This document shows positions 19,101 to 27,353 of a stretch of 64,000 bases of DNA, in pieces. Position 1 is the stretch's first letter. Each line of letters opens with the position of its first letter. The position numbers were made by a program, and so were the translations under genes. The DNA comes from DATDAH01 sp963823495 (GTDB lineage: Bacteria; Actinomycetota; Acidimicrobiia; Acidimicrobiales; DATDAH01): assembly GCA_963823495.1 (NCBI GenBank), contig CAWGLV010000001.1, positions 2,046,001 through 2,110,000 on the forward strand, read 5' to 3'. The notes beneath the pieces are model-generated. The model did no database searches. It saw only the letters and a program-made list of their open reading frames with translations, and had not been told where the DNA came from.

Positions 19101-19334
19101 GGTCCCACGTCGGGCTGGCGGCTGGAGGTCGACGGCGAAGCAGCCGACCGCCGTACCGTCTTCGGCTGGGCGAACGCGTTCGACCTGCCCCGGGGGGGCA
19201 CGGCGACGCTGAGCTTCGACCGCCCGCTCAGCCGTTGGCTGTTCCTCGTGGTCCAGGCGGGCCTCTGGCTGTTCGTCATCTCGCGGGTTCGGCGACCGAC
19301 CGGCGCCCGCCCGCGCTCGGAGGCCCCGTCGTGA
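16200..19334 (+). CDS. Large membrane protein with N-terminal family 2 glycosyltransferase
   Basis: Encodes 1,044 residues from GTG 16200. Residues about 18-250 are a GT2 (GT-A) domain: VVVTHEPGPWFEESLRAL, FCHDDVALGPG (the DxD-like metal site), LPGGCQLIRADLF and FYGEDLDLGWR. Then come a first membrane pair near 265-285, a basic cytoplasmic linker, and about ten hydrophobic segments between about 380 and 755. An exported, Asp/Glu-rich C-terminal domain follows, with a last membrane helix before the basic C-terminus. The polytopic part resembles membrane glycosyltransferase or flippase-like modules of actinobacteria. It overlaps the DUF5719 gene by GTGA, a conserved pairing in actinobacteria. 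Role in envelope glycan synthesis is inferred. Confidence 0.8.
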   Translation: MDEPAADAAAPTPGPITPAVVAVVVTHEPGPWFEESLRALADQDYPDLTVLVIDAGSTEDPTQRVAAACPSGFVRRIDVNPGFGPAANEALETVEGARYLLFCHDDVALGPGTVTAMVEEARRSNAGMVGAKVADWGDDRQLQSVGMTVDRIGHPSSYVEEGEYDQGQHDAGRDVFYLPGGCQLIRADLFATLGGFDPALAFYGEDLDLGWRARVAGARIVVAPAARVRHVADLPARRPDLDAHRLTERHRLRTVLTCYGLGTLLWMVPLLVVLSLVDLGAGLITARAGRARAAVGAWTWNLARFSALVGRRRRLGRLRRTSDHDLRALQVRGLARVQAYQHRERPGRRRSAVTTLRQGVVDFVRSGPSGISTAVWVVLGLLLLIGSRHLITRSIPAVGELAPFPGGPSELWNEFFSGWRSSGLGSDAPAPTAFAGLAVWGTMFLTVMGLARTVFILGMIPLGGFGAWRLLRDTGSAYGRVTALVVYVASPVAYNALADGSLRGLVAFAAAPFLLHGLVQASRLEPFSGEGRTPVQAGLALGLVTAVGAMFLPLLVVVLVIMALGLALGILLTGQPGAAGRVVAAGLMGAGVAMVLHIPWSLDLLGSATDWTTLGATRDGAGTLTMSQILRFESGPVGASVAGFAFLALAAVPVVIGRTWRATWAVRAWALAVVAWGVLWIGEAGWSPVALPAPEVLLAPAAAGIAVAAGLAAVSFERDVVGQGFSWRQAGLVVGLVALVVGLGPFLAATANGRWHLPRNDFDVALSFLEAEEEDAPFRVLWLGDPDVLPLTGWRLNEATAYATSDNGLPDVTELFPGSTDGGTEILAEALRTATNRETNRLGDLLGPMGIRYIVVPERLAPQPFADEEFPLDPPVRDALSSQLDLVQINVNPAVTLYENDAWIPTRALLPSSDAGDLGSGEVTPEEALAASTATDFGSATPALGDERGPTTYRGPVDGQGELYLASGPTSGWRLEVDGEAADRRTVFGWANAFDLPRGGTATLSFDRPLSRWLFLVVQAGLWLFVISRVRRPTGARPRSEAPS

Positions 19335-20959
19335 CCTTCTCCCGTTGGCCCGCAGTGGTGATCCTCCTCGCCCTGCTCACCGGCGCCTGGGTGGTGGACC
19401 GGGACCACGACCGCGACCTGGGCACGGCGGAGGACGCATCGACCCCCCTCGAGGCGCAGGGTTACCTGCCGGTGAGTGCACCGGATGGAGCCCTGCGCAG
19501 CACCTGGTACTGCGCAGGGGGAACCGCATCCTCCGACGGCCGGGCCGACACGACCATCGTGGTGGCCAACGCCACCGAACGTGAGCTCAACGGATCGGCC
19601 ACGATCTTCCCGTCCATCCCGACCCAGCTGGTCCCCGAGGAGGACCTGACCGGGAGCACCGACACCACCACGCCCACGACCGAGCCGCCGCCGACGACCG
19701 GGGTCACGGGCTCCTCGACGCCCACGACGGCCCCGCCCCTGACCGAGGAGCCGGTGCCGGTCGAGCTGACGGTGCCCGCCCGCGACCGGGTCGAGTTGCG
19801 GCTGGCCGACACGGTCGAGTCGCCCTATGCCGCCGCTCTGGTCGAGCTTCCTGGCGGCGCGATCTCGGTCGAGCAGCGGGTGGACGGCCCCAACGGTGCC
19901 GACGTCAGCCCGTGCACGACCCAGGCCTCCGACACCTGGTTCTTCGCCTCCGGGCGCACGACGGCCGACGCGGTGGAGACGCTCGCCTTCTTCAACCCCT
20001 TCCCGGATGCCGCGGTCATCGACGTGACCTTCCGCACCGAGGAGGACCTGCGCACACCGATCCAGTTCGAGGCCTACGCGGTCCCCGCGCAGTCGCTGGT
20101 GGTGGAGGACATCGGGGACCTCGTGACCCGGCGGGACCACGTGTCGGTCTCGGTGGTCGCCCGCTCGGGCCGGCTGGTGGTGAACCGGATGCTGGACCTC
20201 GACGGGACCGAGGGCCCGCGGGGCCTGGAGGTCGCCGCCGGAGTGGCCCGACCCGCGACGACCTGGTACTTCCCTGACGGGGTCGTGGCCGAGGGCGTGC
20301 GGGAGACCTTCGTGGTCTACAACCCGGGGGACACGGCGGCGGAGATCGACCTGGTGGTCGAACCCGACGAGCCCGAGCGCTTCGGTGCCATCGAGCCCTT
20401 CGGCCTGACGATCCCTCCCGAGGGCTACCAGGAGGTCGCCGTCCAGGACGAAGAACGGATCGGTACCGCCCTCAGCGGGTCCGAGGGTGCGAGCGTCCTG
20501 CGCCACGGCGCCCGGGTGGTCTCGGTCAACGGGGTCCCGGTCGTGGCCGAGCGCATCATCGAGGGCGACGACTCCACGGCTCGACCGGGCTTCGACCTGG
20601 TGTTCGGTGCCCCGCTCCTCATGGAGTCGGTGGTGTTCGCCGCCTCGGCGCCGGACCAGTCCATCGTGGTGGCCAACCCATCGGGGAGCACACCGGTGCG
20701 GGTCACCTTCCGCTCGGTGGAGGGCGGGACCCTGGGCGAGTCGCCGACGGCCACCGACCTCGAGGTACCGCCTGCCGGTCGGCTGGTGGTCACGATGGAA
20801 GACCTCGGCCTCGGCCCGGATGTGGCGCTGCTGGTCGAGGCCGACGGACCGGTGAGCATCGAGCGTCGGATGGTGACCGGTGACCCGGCGAGCTCGACGG
20901 GGGCCATCGGGGTGCCGCTGGCGGGCACCGTGTCCGAGCCCCCCGACCCGTTCGGCTGA
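19331..20959 (+). CDS. DUF5719 family exported protein
   Basis: Encodes 542 residues from GTG 19331, which overlaps the preceding stop. An N-terminal hydrophobic segment (WPAVVILLALLTGAWVV) would anchor or export it. The body is built of repeated beta-rich modules, each opening with a tryptophan motif: STWYCAGG, TWFFASGRT and TWYFPDG, with recurring VVYNP or FFNPF and VNRM or VAERI blocks. A Thr/Pro linker lies near residues 115-140. This is the DUF5719 pattern. Function is not established; the constant position after a GT2 membrane protein suggests a partner in envelope glycan assembly. Confidence 0.82.
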   Translation: MTFSRWPAVVILLALLTGAWVVDRDHDRDLGTAEDASTPLEAQGYLPVSAPDGALRSTWYCAGGTASSDGRADTTIVVANATERELNGSATIFPSIPTQLVPEEDLTGSTDTTTPTTEPPPTTGVTGSSTPTTAPPLTEEPVPVELTVPARDRVELRLADTVESPYAAALVELPGGAISVEQRVDGPNGADVSPCTTQASDTWFFASGRTTADAVETLAFFNPFPDAAVIDVTFRTEEDLRTPIQFEAYAVPAQSLVVEDIGDLVTRRDHVSVSVVARSGRLVVNRMLDLDGTEGPRGLEVAAGVARPATTWYFPDGVVAEGVRETFVVYNPGDTAAEIDLVVEPDEPERFGAIEPFGLTIPPEGYQEVAVQDEERIGTALSGSEGASVLRHGARVVSVNGVPVVAERIIEGDDSTARPGFDLVFGAPLLMESVVFAASAPDQSIVVANPSGSTPVRVTFRSVEGGTLGESPTATDLEVPPAGRLVVTMEDLGLGPDVALLVEADGPVSIERRMVTGDPASSTGAIGVPLAGTVSEPPDPFG

Positions 20960-21035
20960 TGGGACCTCCGTCGTACCTCGGGCGCCGGCCCGCCACTTCT
21001 GGCGGCGGGGTGCACAGGGTCGGGGCCCACCGACG

Positions 21036-21518
21036 ATGAGCCGGGTGCTGCTGGGGGTGGCCCTGGCGGCGATCGTGGCGCTGGTCGCCTACGTGCTCCA
21101 GCGCCGTCGGTCAGGGATCGCGCCGGTGGTGGAGCGCCACCACGTGCCCACGGGCGTGGATCGGGCCGACTTCGAGCGTCCGGGTGTGGACTGGCTGGTG
21201 GTGGTCTTCACCGCGGCCTCGTGCCACACGTGTGCCGCGACCTGGGAGGTGGCCCGCCGACTGGAGTCGTCCGCGGTGGCAGTCCAGGAGGTCGAGGTGA
21301 CGGCCCAGCCGGCGCTGCACGAGCGCTATGGCATCGACGCCGTTCCCACCACCATCGTGTGCGACGGCGAAGGCGGGGTGGTCCGTTCGTTCCTGGGCCC
21401 GGTCGGTGCGACCCACCTCTGGGCCGCGGTGGCCGAGGCCCGTTCACCGGGGTCGGTGCCGCCGAGCTGTGGTGCGGGCCATGAGGGTGACCCGACGGCG
21501 GGCGGCCCGACCGACTAG
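21036..21518 (+). CDS. Membrane-anchored thioredoxin-like protein
   Basis: Encodes 160 residues from ATG 21036. An N-terminal membrane helix (VLLGVALAAIVALVAYVL) is followed by a thioredoxin fold with VVVFTAASCHTCAATWEVA, whose CHTC pair is the redox centre, and the cis-proline region YGIDAVPTTIVCDGEG. A short Gly/Pro tail with another Cys follows. It is probably a thiol-disulfide protein at the membrane; the basic RRR after the helix suggests the domain may face the cytoplasm, so topology is unsure. Its TAG overlaps the ftsH stop on the other strand by 3 bases. It lies 76 bases after the DUF5719 gene. Confidence 0.8.
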   Translation: MSRVLLGVALAAIVALVAYVLQRRRSGIAPVVERHHVPTGVDRADFERPGVDWLVVVFTAASCHTCAATWEVARRLESSAVAVQEVEVTAQPALHERYGIDAVPTTIVCDGEGGVVRSFLGPVGATHLWAAVAEARSPGSVPPSCGAGHEGDPTAGGPTD

Positions 21519-23452
21519 TTGGGGGGCTCGAGCCGATCCTCGGGGACGGTGACCGTCTCGCCCGAGCCGTTGCTGGCGGGTGCACCGGCGGCCGCGCCGA
21601 TGAGGCGCTCGACCTCGGAGCCGTCGATGGTCTCGTGCTCCAGCAGGGCCCGGGCCACGAGGTCCAAGCCGTTGCGGTTGGTGGTCAGGGTGTCCCGGCA
21701 GCGTTCTTCCTGGTCCCGCAGGATCTTCTCGACCTCTTCGTCGATGATCCGGGCGGTGTCGTCGCTGTAGTCCCGGGTGTGCATGAGGTCCTCACCCAGG
21801 AAGACCTGGCCCTGGGAGCCCCAGGCCATAGGTCCGACCCGTTCGCTCATGCCCCACTCGCGGACCATCTTGCGGGCCAGCTCCGTGCTGCCCACGAGAT
21901 CGTTGTTGGCCCCGGTGGAGTAGACGCCGAAGACGAGCTCCTCGGCGATGCGTCCTCCCATGCGGACCACGAGGCTGTCCTCGATGTAGTCCTGGCGGTG
22001 GATGTGGCGCTCCTCGGCCGGGAGCTGCTGGGTCACGCCCAGAGCCATCCCCGTGGGCAGGATCGTCACCTTGTGCACCGGGTCGGCGTGCTCGAGCACC
22101 GCGGCGCAGACGGCGTGGCCCGCCTCGTGGTAGGCGATGGCCTCCTTTTCGTCGTCGGACAGCACCATGGAGTCCCGGCGCTGGCCCATGAGGACCCGGT
22201 CGCGGGCCATCTCGAAGTGGCGCATGGCGATGGCGTCATCGCCGTCGCGCACGGCGAAGAGCGCCGCTTCGTTGACGAGGTTGGCCAGATCGGCACCGCT
22301 CATGCCGGGCGTGCCCCGGGCCACGACGTCGAGGTTCACGTCGTCGTGGAGGCGCTTGTGGACGGCATGGACGCGGACGATGGCCTTGCGGTCCTCCAAC
22401 TCGGGGAGGGGGACGGTGACCTGGCGGTCGAAGCGGCCCGGCCGCAGCAGGGCCGAGTCGAGGATGTCGGGCCGGTTGGTGGCCCCCATCATCACGATGC
22501 CCTCGGTGGCCTCGAAGCCGTCCATCTCGGCCAGCATCTGGTTGAGCGTCTGCTCCCGCTCGTCGTGACCGCCGCCGAGGCCGGCGCCCCGCTTGCGACC
22601 GATGCTGTCGATCTCGTCCACGAAGATGATGGCCCGACCCATCTTGCGGGCCGACTGGAACAGGTCGCGGACCCGGCTGGCGCCGACGCCGACGAACATC
22701 TCCATGAAGTCCGACCCGGTCACCGACAGGAAGGGCACCCCGGCTTCGCCGGCCACGGCCCGGGCGATGAGGGTCTTGCCGGTCCCGGGAGGGCCCACCA
22801 GCAGGATGCCCTTGGGGATCCGTGCGCCGATGTCCCGGAAGCGTTCGGGGTACTTGAGGAAGTCCACCACCTCGGTGATCTCCTGCTTGACCCCGTCGTA
22901 GCCGGCCACGTCCTCGAAGGTCGTGCCCGGGCGTTCGGTCGAGTAGGTCTTGGCCTTCGAGCGGCCGATCGACATGATCCCGCCCATCTGGTTCTGGGCC
23001 CGGCGGCTCATCCACCAGAAGAACCCGATGATCAGCAGGATCGGCAGGGCGAAGGAGAGGATGCTCCAGAGCGGGTTGGGCGTGGGCGTCTCGTAGGTGA
23101 CCTCGACGTCGTTGGCCCGCAGGGTGGCCAGGTCCTCCTCGGGGATGCCGCTCTGGAGCGGACCGGTGGTGGTGAAGGAGGAACCGTCCTCGAGCTCGCC
23201 GGTGATCTTGGCGTTGGTGTTGTCGAAGGTGATCGCGGCGACTTCACCCTCGCCCGCCTGCTGCATGAAGTCGTCGTAGGCGATGCTCTCGCCGTCGTCA
23301 CCCCCGACCAGGGTCGTCAGCAGGAACGAGGCCAGGATGACCCCGACCAGGATCCACAGCGACCAACGGGGCCACGGGGTGGATCCGCCGGACTTGCCGT
23401 CGGCGTTGCCGCTCGGCGGGGGCGGCGGCGGGGGCGGAGGAGGCTGCGCCAT
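21515..23452 (-). CDS. ftsH: ATP-dependent zinc metalloprotease FtsH
   Basis: Encodes 645 residues from ATG 23452. Unusually, the cytoplasmic N-terminus is MAQ followed by ten prolines. Two membrane helices (about 29-50 and 117-138) flank the small external domain. The AAA module shows GPPGTGKT, IFVDEIDSIGRKR and the second region of homology TNRPDILDSALLRPGRFDR. The protease part has the zinc motif HEAGH and the later Asp/Glu ligand region. Length is normal for bacterial FtsH. A TACGAT box 7 bases upstream suggests a leaderless transcript divergent from the DUF3499 gene. FtsH degrades misfolded membrane and some regulatory proteins. Confidence 0.96.
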   Translation of the reverse strand: MAQPPPPPPPPPPSGNADGKSGGSTPWPRWSLWILVGVILASFLLTTLVGGDDGESIAYDDFMQQAGEGEVAAITFDNTNAKITGELEDGSSFTTTGPLQSGIPEEDLATLRANDVEVTYETPTPNPLWSILSFALPILLIIGFFWWMSRRAQNQMGGIMSIGRSKAKTYSTERPGTTFEDVAGYDGVKQEITEVVDFLKYPERFRDIGARIPKGILLVGPPGTGKTLIARAVAGEAGVPFLSVTGSDFMEMFVGVGASRVRDLFQSARKMGRAIIFVDEIDSIGRKRGAGLGGGHDEREQTLNQMLAEMDGFEATEGIVMMGATNRPDILDSALLRPGRFDRQVTVPLPELEDRKAIVRVHAVHKRLHDDVNLDVVARGTPGMSGADLANLVNEAALFAVRDGDDAIAMRHFEMARDRVLMGQRRDSMVLSDDEKEAIAYHEAGHAVCAAVLEHADPVHKVTILPTGMALGVTQQLPAEERHIHRQDYIEDSLVVRMGGRIAEELVFGVYSTGANNDLVGSTELARKMVREWGMSERVGPMAWGSQGQVFLGEDLMHTRDYSDDTARIIDEEVEKILRDQEERCRDTLTTNRNGLDLVARALLEHETIDGSEVERLIGAAAGAPASNGSGETVTVPEDRLEPPN

Positions 23453-23458
23453 CCGCCC

Positions 23459-23464
23459 ATCGTA
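23459..23464 (-). promoter_or_regulatory. Predicted -10 box of ftsH
   Basis: TACGAT on the minus strand ends 7 bases before the ftsH ATG. The divergent DUF3499 box lies 37 bases away, so both promoters share about 60 bp. Confidence 0.5.
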
Positions 23465-23500
23465 GAGGTCGACATCCCCGATCCGTGGGTCGGGTCGAAC

Positions 23501-23506
23501 TAGCGT
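23501..23506 (+). promoter_or_regulatory. Predicted -10 box of the DUF3499 gene
   Basis: TAGCGT ends 10 bases before ATG 23516. No ribosome site lies between, as expected for a near-leaderless mRNA. Confidence 0.45.
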
Positions 23507-23515
23507 TTCGGTCCT

Positions 23516-23749
23516 ATGGCCCGACGCTGCGCGCGGCCCACCTGCCCGGACGGGGCGGTGGTGACCCTCTCCTATGACTACACCGGCCGCACCGTCTGGT
23601 TGGACGTCCTGGCCCTCGACGACGACCCGGCCAACCACGACCTCTGTGCGCGCCACGGCGAGCGGGTGACCGCGCCGCAGGGCTGGGCCCTGCACGACCG
23701 CCGCCCCGTGACCCCGGTGTGGCTCGCGGCCGACAGTCGGGCCTCCTGA
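23516..23749 (+). CDS. DUF3499 family protein
   Basis: Encodes 77 residues. The N-terminal RRCARPTCPDGAVVTLSYDY and the later DLCARHGERVTAPQGWAL match DUF3499, a small actinobacterial family with a CX4C ... CX2H pattern that probably binds zinc. It lies between ftsH and the phosphomannomutase region, like the mycobacterial member near manB. No biochemical role is established. The C-terminus is short and basic. Confidence 0.82.
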   Translation: MARRCARPTCPDGAVVTLSYDYTGRTVWLDVLALDDDPANHDLCARHGERVTAPQGWALHDRRPVTPVWLAADSRAS

Positions 23750-23831
23750 CGTTTCGGCGCGTCCCGGCGGCCGCCACACTGCTCGGCCCCGGCCCGCACG
23801 GCCTGCGGGTGAGCAGCGAGAGGTCCCGACC

Positions 23832-24584
23832 ATGACGGTGAACGCGGAGGTCCCGGCTCCGACCCTGCCCCCCACGCGGTGGGGGATCGGCGACGCGCTG
23901 CTGGGCCTGCTCATCGCCAACACCGCCGCGCTGTTCATCGGCGCGGCGATCCTCGCCGCGACCGGTTACGTGCAGGAAGGGGCCGACGGCAGGCTGCCCC
24001 TCGCCATGATCGCCGTGCTCCAGATCCCCCTCTGGGCCGGGTACCTGGGGATGCCCCTCTACGCGGCCCGGCGCAAGGGCAACGGCGTGGTGGCCGACTT
24101 CGGCCTCCGCATGGAGCGCTGGGACGTCCTCAAGGGAATCGGTGTCGGCCTCGCCACCCAGCTCGTCGCCATCCCGTTGGTCTACGTCCTCATCTTCGCC
24201 CTCACCGACGCCCTGGGCTGGGAGTTCGACCAGGACCTCTCCGCCGCCGCCCGGGAGCTGACCGACAAGGCCACCGACCCGCTCGGGGTCGTCCTCCTGG
24301 TGCTGATCGTGGCCATCGCCGCGCCCGTCATCGAGGAGCTCTTCTTCCGGGGCCTGCTGCTGCGTTCCTTCGAGAAGCGCTTCGGCCGGGCCTGGGCGCT
24401 CTGGGGCTCGTCGTTGATCTTCGGTGCGGTGCACCTGCAGCTGCTCCAGCTGCCCGCCCTGGTCCTCATCGGTCTCGTCCTGGGCTGGCTCACCCTCCGC
24501 ACGGGCCGCCTCGGCCCGGCCGTCTGGGCCCACATCGCCTTCAACAGCGTCGCCACCGTCACCCTCCTGGTCGGGGCGACGTAG
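23832..24584 (+). CDS. CPBP family intramembrane glutamic endopeptidase
   Basis: Encodes 250 residues, with a GAGAGG ribosome site before ATG 23832. Six or seven hydrophobic segments are visible. The three CPBP (Abi/CAAX protease) motifs are intact: EELFFRG with paired Glu and Arg near residue 172, FGAVHL near 199, and HIAFNS near 237. This family cleaves within membranes or processes peptides and prenylated substrates. The substrate here is unknown and the flanking genes give no direct hint. Confidence 0.87.
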   Translation: MTVNAEVPAPTLPPTRWGIGDALLGLLIANTAALFIGAAILAATGYVQEGADGRLPLAMIAVLQIPLWAGYLGMPLYAARRKGNGVVADFGLRMERWDVLKGIGVGLATQLVAIPLVYVLIFALTDALGWEFDQDLSAAARELTDKATDPLGVVLLVLIVAIAAPVIEELFFRGLLLRSFEKRFGRAWALWGSSLIFGAVHLQLLQLPALVLIGLVLGWLTLRTGRLGPAVWAHIAFNSVATVTLLVGAT

Positions 24585-24682
24585 GCGCGGAACGTGAGAT
24601 GAGTCGCTACTTACCGTGATATGTGCCTCAAGCCGGCGCCGTTGGCTCCGATGGGTGGGGCAAGCGATCACGGAGAGTGAGT

Positions 24683-24868
24683 ATGAGGCAGGAGCGATGC
24701 CCGGGTTGCGGGCGCGCGTACGTGGAGATCAGCCTCGAGGTCGGGGGCCGGATCATGACGCTGCGCTCCTGTTCCTACTGCGACACGCGCCAGTGGTACA
24801 CCCCCGACGGGGAAAAGGCGTTGGACGGTGTTCTCGCCGACATCAGTGCCGACACCGGTCGAAGGTGA
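24683..24868 (+). CDS. Small zinc-ribbon protein (61 residues)
   Basis: Starts at ATG 24683 (MRQERCPGCGRAYVEIS), shortly after a GGAGAG ribosome site; the longer in-frame start 60 bases upstream is less likely. Two pairs, CPGC and CSYC, spaced by about 25 residues form a zinc ribbon. The end is acidic and basic without membrane segments. Small zinc-ribbon proteins of this type recur near glycan genes in actinobacteria, but I cannot name the family. It could bind nucleic acid or a protein partner. Confidence 0.65.
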   Translation: MRQERCPGCGRAYVEISLEVGGRIMTLRSCSYCDTRQWYTPDGEKALDGVLADISADTGRR

Positions 24869-24914
24869 AGCCCGCCGCCTGAACCGGGCCCGTCCCTGCG
24901 AAGATGGGGCCCCC

Positions 24915-27353
24915 ATGGGCTCCCGCCTGACCGCTCTGCGCGCCCGGATCGTCGCCGCGCCGCTGGAGAGCTGGATCACCGCCGCGGTCGTGATGGGGGC
25001 CGTGGTGTTCACCTTCGCCCAACTGCACCCGAACCTCATCTTCAGCACCACCACGCCCACCGGCGGGGACATGGGCGCCCACGTGTGGTCGGGCACCTAC
25101 CTACGGGACCACCTGTTGCCGCACGGCCGCCTGAGCGGGTGGACGCCGGACTGGTACGCCGGCGCCCCGGCCTTCCACTTCTACATGGTGGTGCCGTTCC
25201 TGGCGATCCTGGCGCTCGACGTCCTCCTGCCCTACGCGGTCGCCTTCAAGCTGGTCGTGGTGAGCGGCGTGGTGCTGATGCCGGCGGCGGCCTGGGCCTT
25301 CGGCAAGCTGGCGGGGTTGTCCTTCCCCGGGCCACCCATGCTCGCGGCGTTCACCGTCTTCTTCCTGTTCGACAGCAGCTTCACGATCTACGGCGGCAAC
25401 ATCGCCTCCACGATGGCCGGCGAGTTCGCCTTCGCCATCAGCCTGTCGCTCTCGCTGGTGTACCTCGGGCTCGTGGCCCGCGGCCTGCAGACCGGGAGGC
25501 ACCGGGCCCTCGCGGCGGTCCTGCTCGCCCTCGTCGGGCTCTGCCACCTGATCCCCGCGTTCTTCGCCCTGGCGGGGACGCTGGTCATCCTCGCCCTCCG
25601 TGCCCGCCGCTCGTCGGTGCGCTGGGTGCTGACCGTGGCGCCGGTCGCCGGGCTGCTGGGCGCGTTCTGGGCGCTACCGTTCGCCTGGCGTCGGGCGTAC
25701 ATGAACGACATGGGCTGGGAGAAGATCCAACCCTGGTCGAACCACGGACTGTGGACCGCCGACTGGTGGGCCCGGGTGGGCGACTCGCTCTGGCCCTGGG
25801 ACCTCCGGGTCTTCTGGTTGCTGGCGATCGTGGGGATCGCCGGGGGGATCGCCGGCCGCAAGCGCCCCCATCTGTTCCTGGGCATCATGGCCGTACTGGC
25901 GGGCGTGGCCTTCGTGCTGCTGCCCCAGACTCGGCTGTGGAACGCCCGTCTCCTGCCCTTCTACTACCTGTGCCTCTATCTCCTCGCCGCGCTCGGTCTG
26001 GTCGAGATCGCCCGGGCGCTGGTGGCCCGGTTCGCCCGCGAACGCCCCGCCACCCGCCGGAAGGTCCTGCAGGTGTTGCCGGTGGCCGGTGTCCTGGTCG
26101 TCCTCGTCCTCACCGGCATGGCCCTGCGCACCCTCCCGTTCGGCTCCACCAATGCCCGGAACCAGTACGAGTGGTTCGGCCTCACCAGTCGGCAGGACAA
26201 CTTCGTCGACGGGTGGGCCCGCTGGAACTTCACCGGCTACGAGGGGCGGCAACCCAACGCCGACGGTGGCGGCTACCACGAGTACCGGGCCCTCGTCGAG
26301 ACGATGAAGGAGGTCGGGGCCGAGGAGGGCTGCGGCCGGGCCATGTGGGAGTACGAGCCCGAGTTGGTCCGCTACGGCACGCCGATGGCGCTCATGCTCC
26401 TGCCGCACTGGACCAACGGTTGCATCGGGTCGATGGAGGGCCTCTACTTCGAGTCCTCGGCCAGCACGCCGTTCCACTTCCTGAACCAGTCCGAGCTCTC
26501 CGCAGTGCCCTCGCGGGCCCAGCGCGACCTGCCCTACGGGCCCCTCGACGTCCGGCGAGGGGTCGAGCACCTCCAGCTCATGGGGGTGAAGTACTACCTG
26601 ACCACCTCGGACACGGCCCGGGAACAGGCGGCCGAGGTCGAGGCGCTCACCGAGGTGGCCGCATCGGGGCCGTGGACGGTCTTCGAGGTCGCCGACTCGG
26701 AGCTGGTGGCACCGCTGGTGAACCAGCCCGCCGTGCTCACCGATGTGGGTCCGGGTCAGGGCGAGTGGCTGGAGCCGGCGGTGGACTGGTACCTCGACAC
26801 CCCGTCCCACGACGTCCTGCTCGCGGCCGACGGCCCACGGGAGTGGCCGAGGATCGAGGCGGGGGAGGAGCCTCCTACCGTTCCCGTCGCGCCCGTCGCG
26901 GTCACCGCCATCGAGGCCGGTGACGACCGCATCAGCTTCGACGTCGACCAGATCGGCCAGCCGGTGCTGGTGCGGGCGTCCTACTTCCCGAACTGGGACG
27001 CCTCGGGGGCCGAAGGCCCGTACCGGGTGACGCCCAACCTCATGGTGGTGGTGCCGACCGACACCCACGTCGAGCTCCACTACGGCTGGACGCCGGTGGA
27101 TCTCATCGCCTGGCTGCTCACCTTGCTCGGCATCGGGGGCGTGGTGTTGCTGGCCCGGCGACCCGACCTCGAGGTCCCCGCGGCACCCGAGCCGGTGTCC
27201 ACCTCGGTCTTCGGTGACGACCCGCCCGAGGTCGACGACGACGAACCCGGCCCCTCGGCCGCCGGGGCCCGCGACGAGCCGGACGACCTGGCCGGCGCCG
27301 CCGGGGAGGGGCCGGCGCTGCTCGACGAGGTCCCGGTGGGCGCAGGGGACTGA
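24915..27353 (+). CDS. Polytopic membrane protein, PTPS-related / GT-C-like
   Basis: Encodes 812 residues from ATG 24915. About ten hydrophobic segments lie between residues 18 and 400. An exported region of about 330 residues follows, then a last helix (VDLIAWLLTLLGIGGVVLLA) and an acidic cytoplasmic tail. The loop after the first helix, TPTGGDMGAHVW...DWYAGAPAFHFY, matches the membrane family known as 6-pyruvoyl-tetrahydropterin synthase-related, whose fold resembles GT-C glycosyltransferases. The Asp in GGDMGAH would be the catalytic-type residue. It overlaps the next gene (TGATG), a GtrA/GT2 fusion. A role in lipid-linked sugar transfer is inferred. Confidence 0.75.
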   Translation: MGSRLTALRARIVAAPLESWITAAVVMGAVVFTFAQLHPNLIFSTTTPTGGDMGAHVWSGTYLRDHLLPHGRLSGWTPDWYAGAPAFHFYMVVPFLAILALDVLLPYAVAFKLVVVSGVVLMPAAAWAFGKLAGLSFPGPPMLAAFTVFFLFDSSFTIYGGNIASTMAGEFAFAISLSLSLVYLGLVARGLQTGRHRALAAVLLALVGLCHLIPAFFALAGTLVILALRARRSSVRWVLTVAPVAGLLGAFWALPFAWRRAYMNDMGWEKIQPWSNHGLWTADWWARVGDSLWPWDLRVFWLLAIVGIAGGIAGRKRPHLFLGIMAVLAGVAFVLLPQTRLWNARLLPFYYLCLYLLAALGLVEIARALVARFARERPATRRKVLQVLPVAGVLVVLVLTGMALRTLPFGSTNARNQYEWFGLTSRQDNFVDGWARWNFTGYEGRQPNADGGGYHEYRALVETMKEVGAEEGCGRAMWEYEPELVRYGTPMALMLLPHWTNGCIGSMEGLYFESSASTPFHFLNQSELSAVPSRAQRDLPYGPLDVRRGVEHLQLMGVKYYLTTSDTAREQAAEVEALTEVAASGPWTVFEVADSELVAPLVNQPAVLTDVGPGQGEWLEPAVDWYLDTPSHDVLLAADGPREWPRIEAGEEPPTVPVAPVAVTAIEAGDDRISFDVDQIGQPVLVRASYFPNWDASGAEGPYRVTPNLMVVVPTDTHVELHYGWTPVDLIAWLLTLLGIGGVVLLARRPDLEVPAAPEPVSTSVFGDDPPEVDDDEPGPSAAGARDEPDDLAGAAGEGPALLDEVPVGAGD

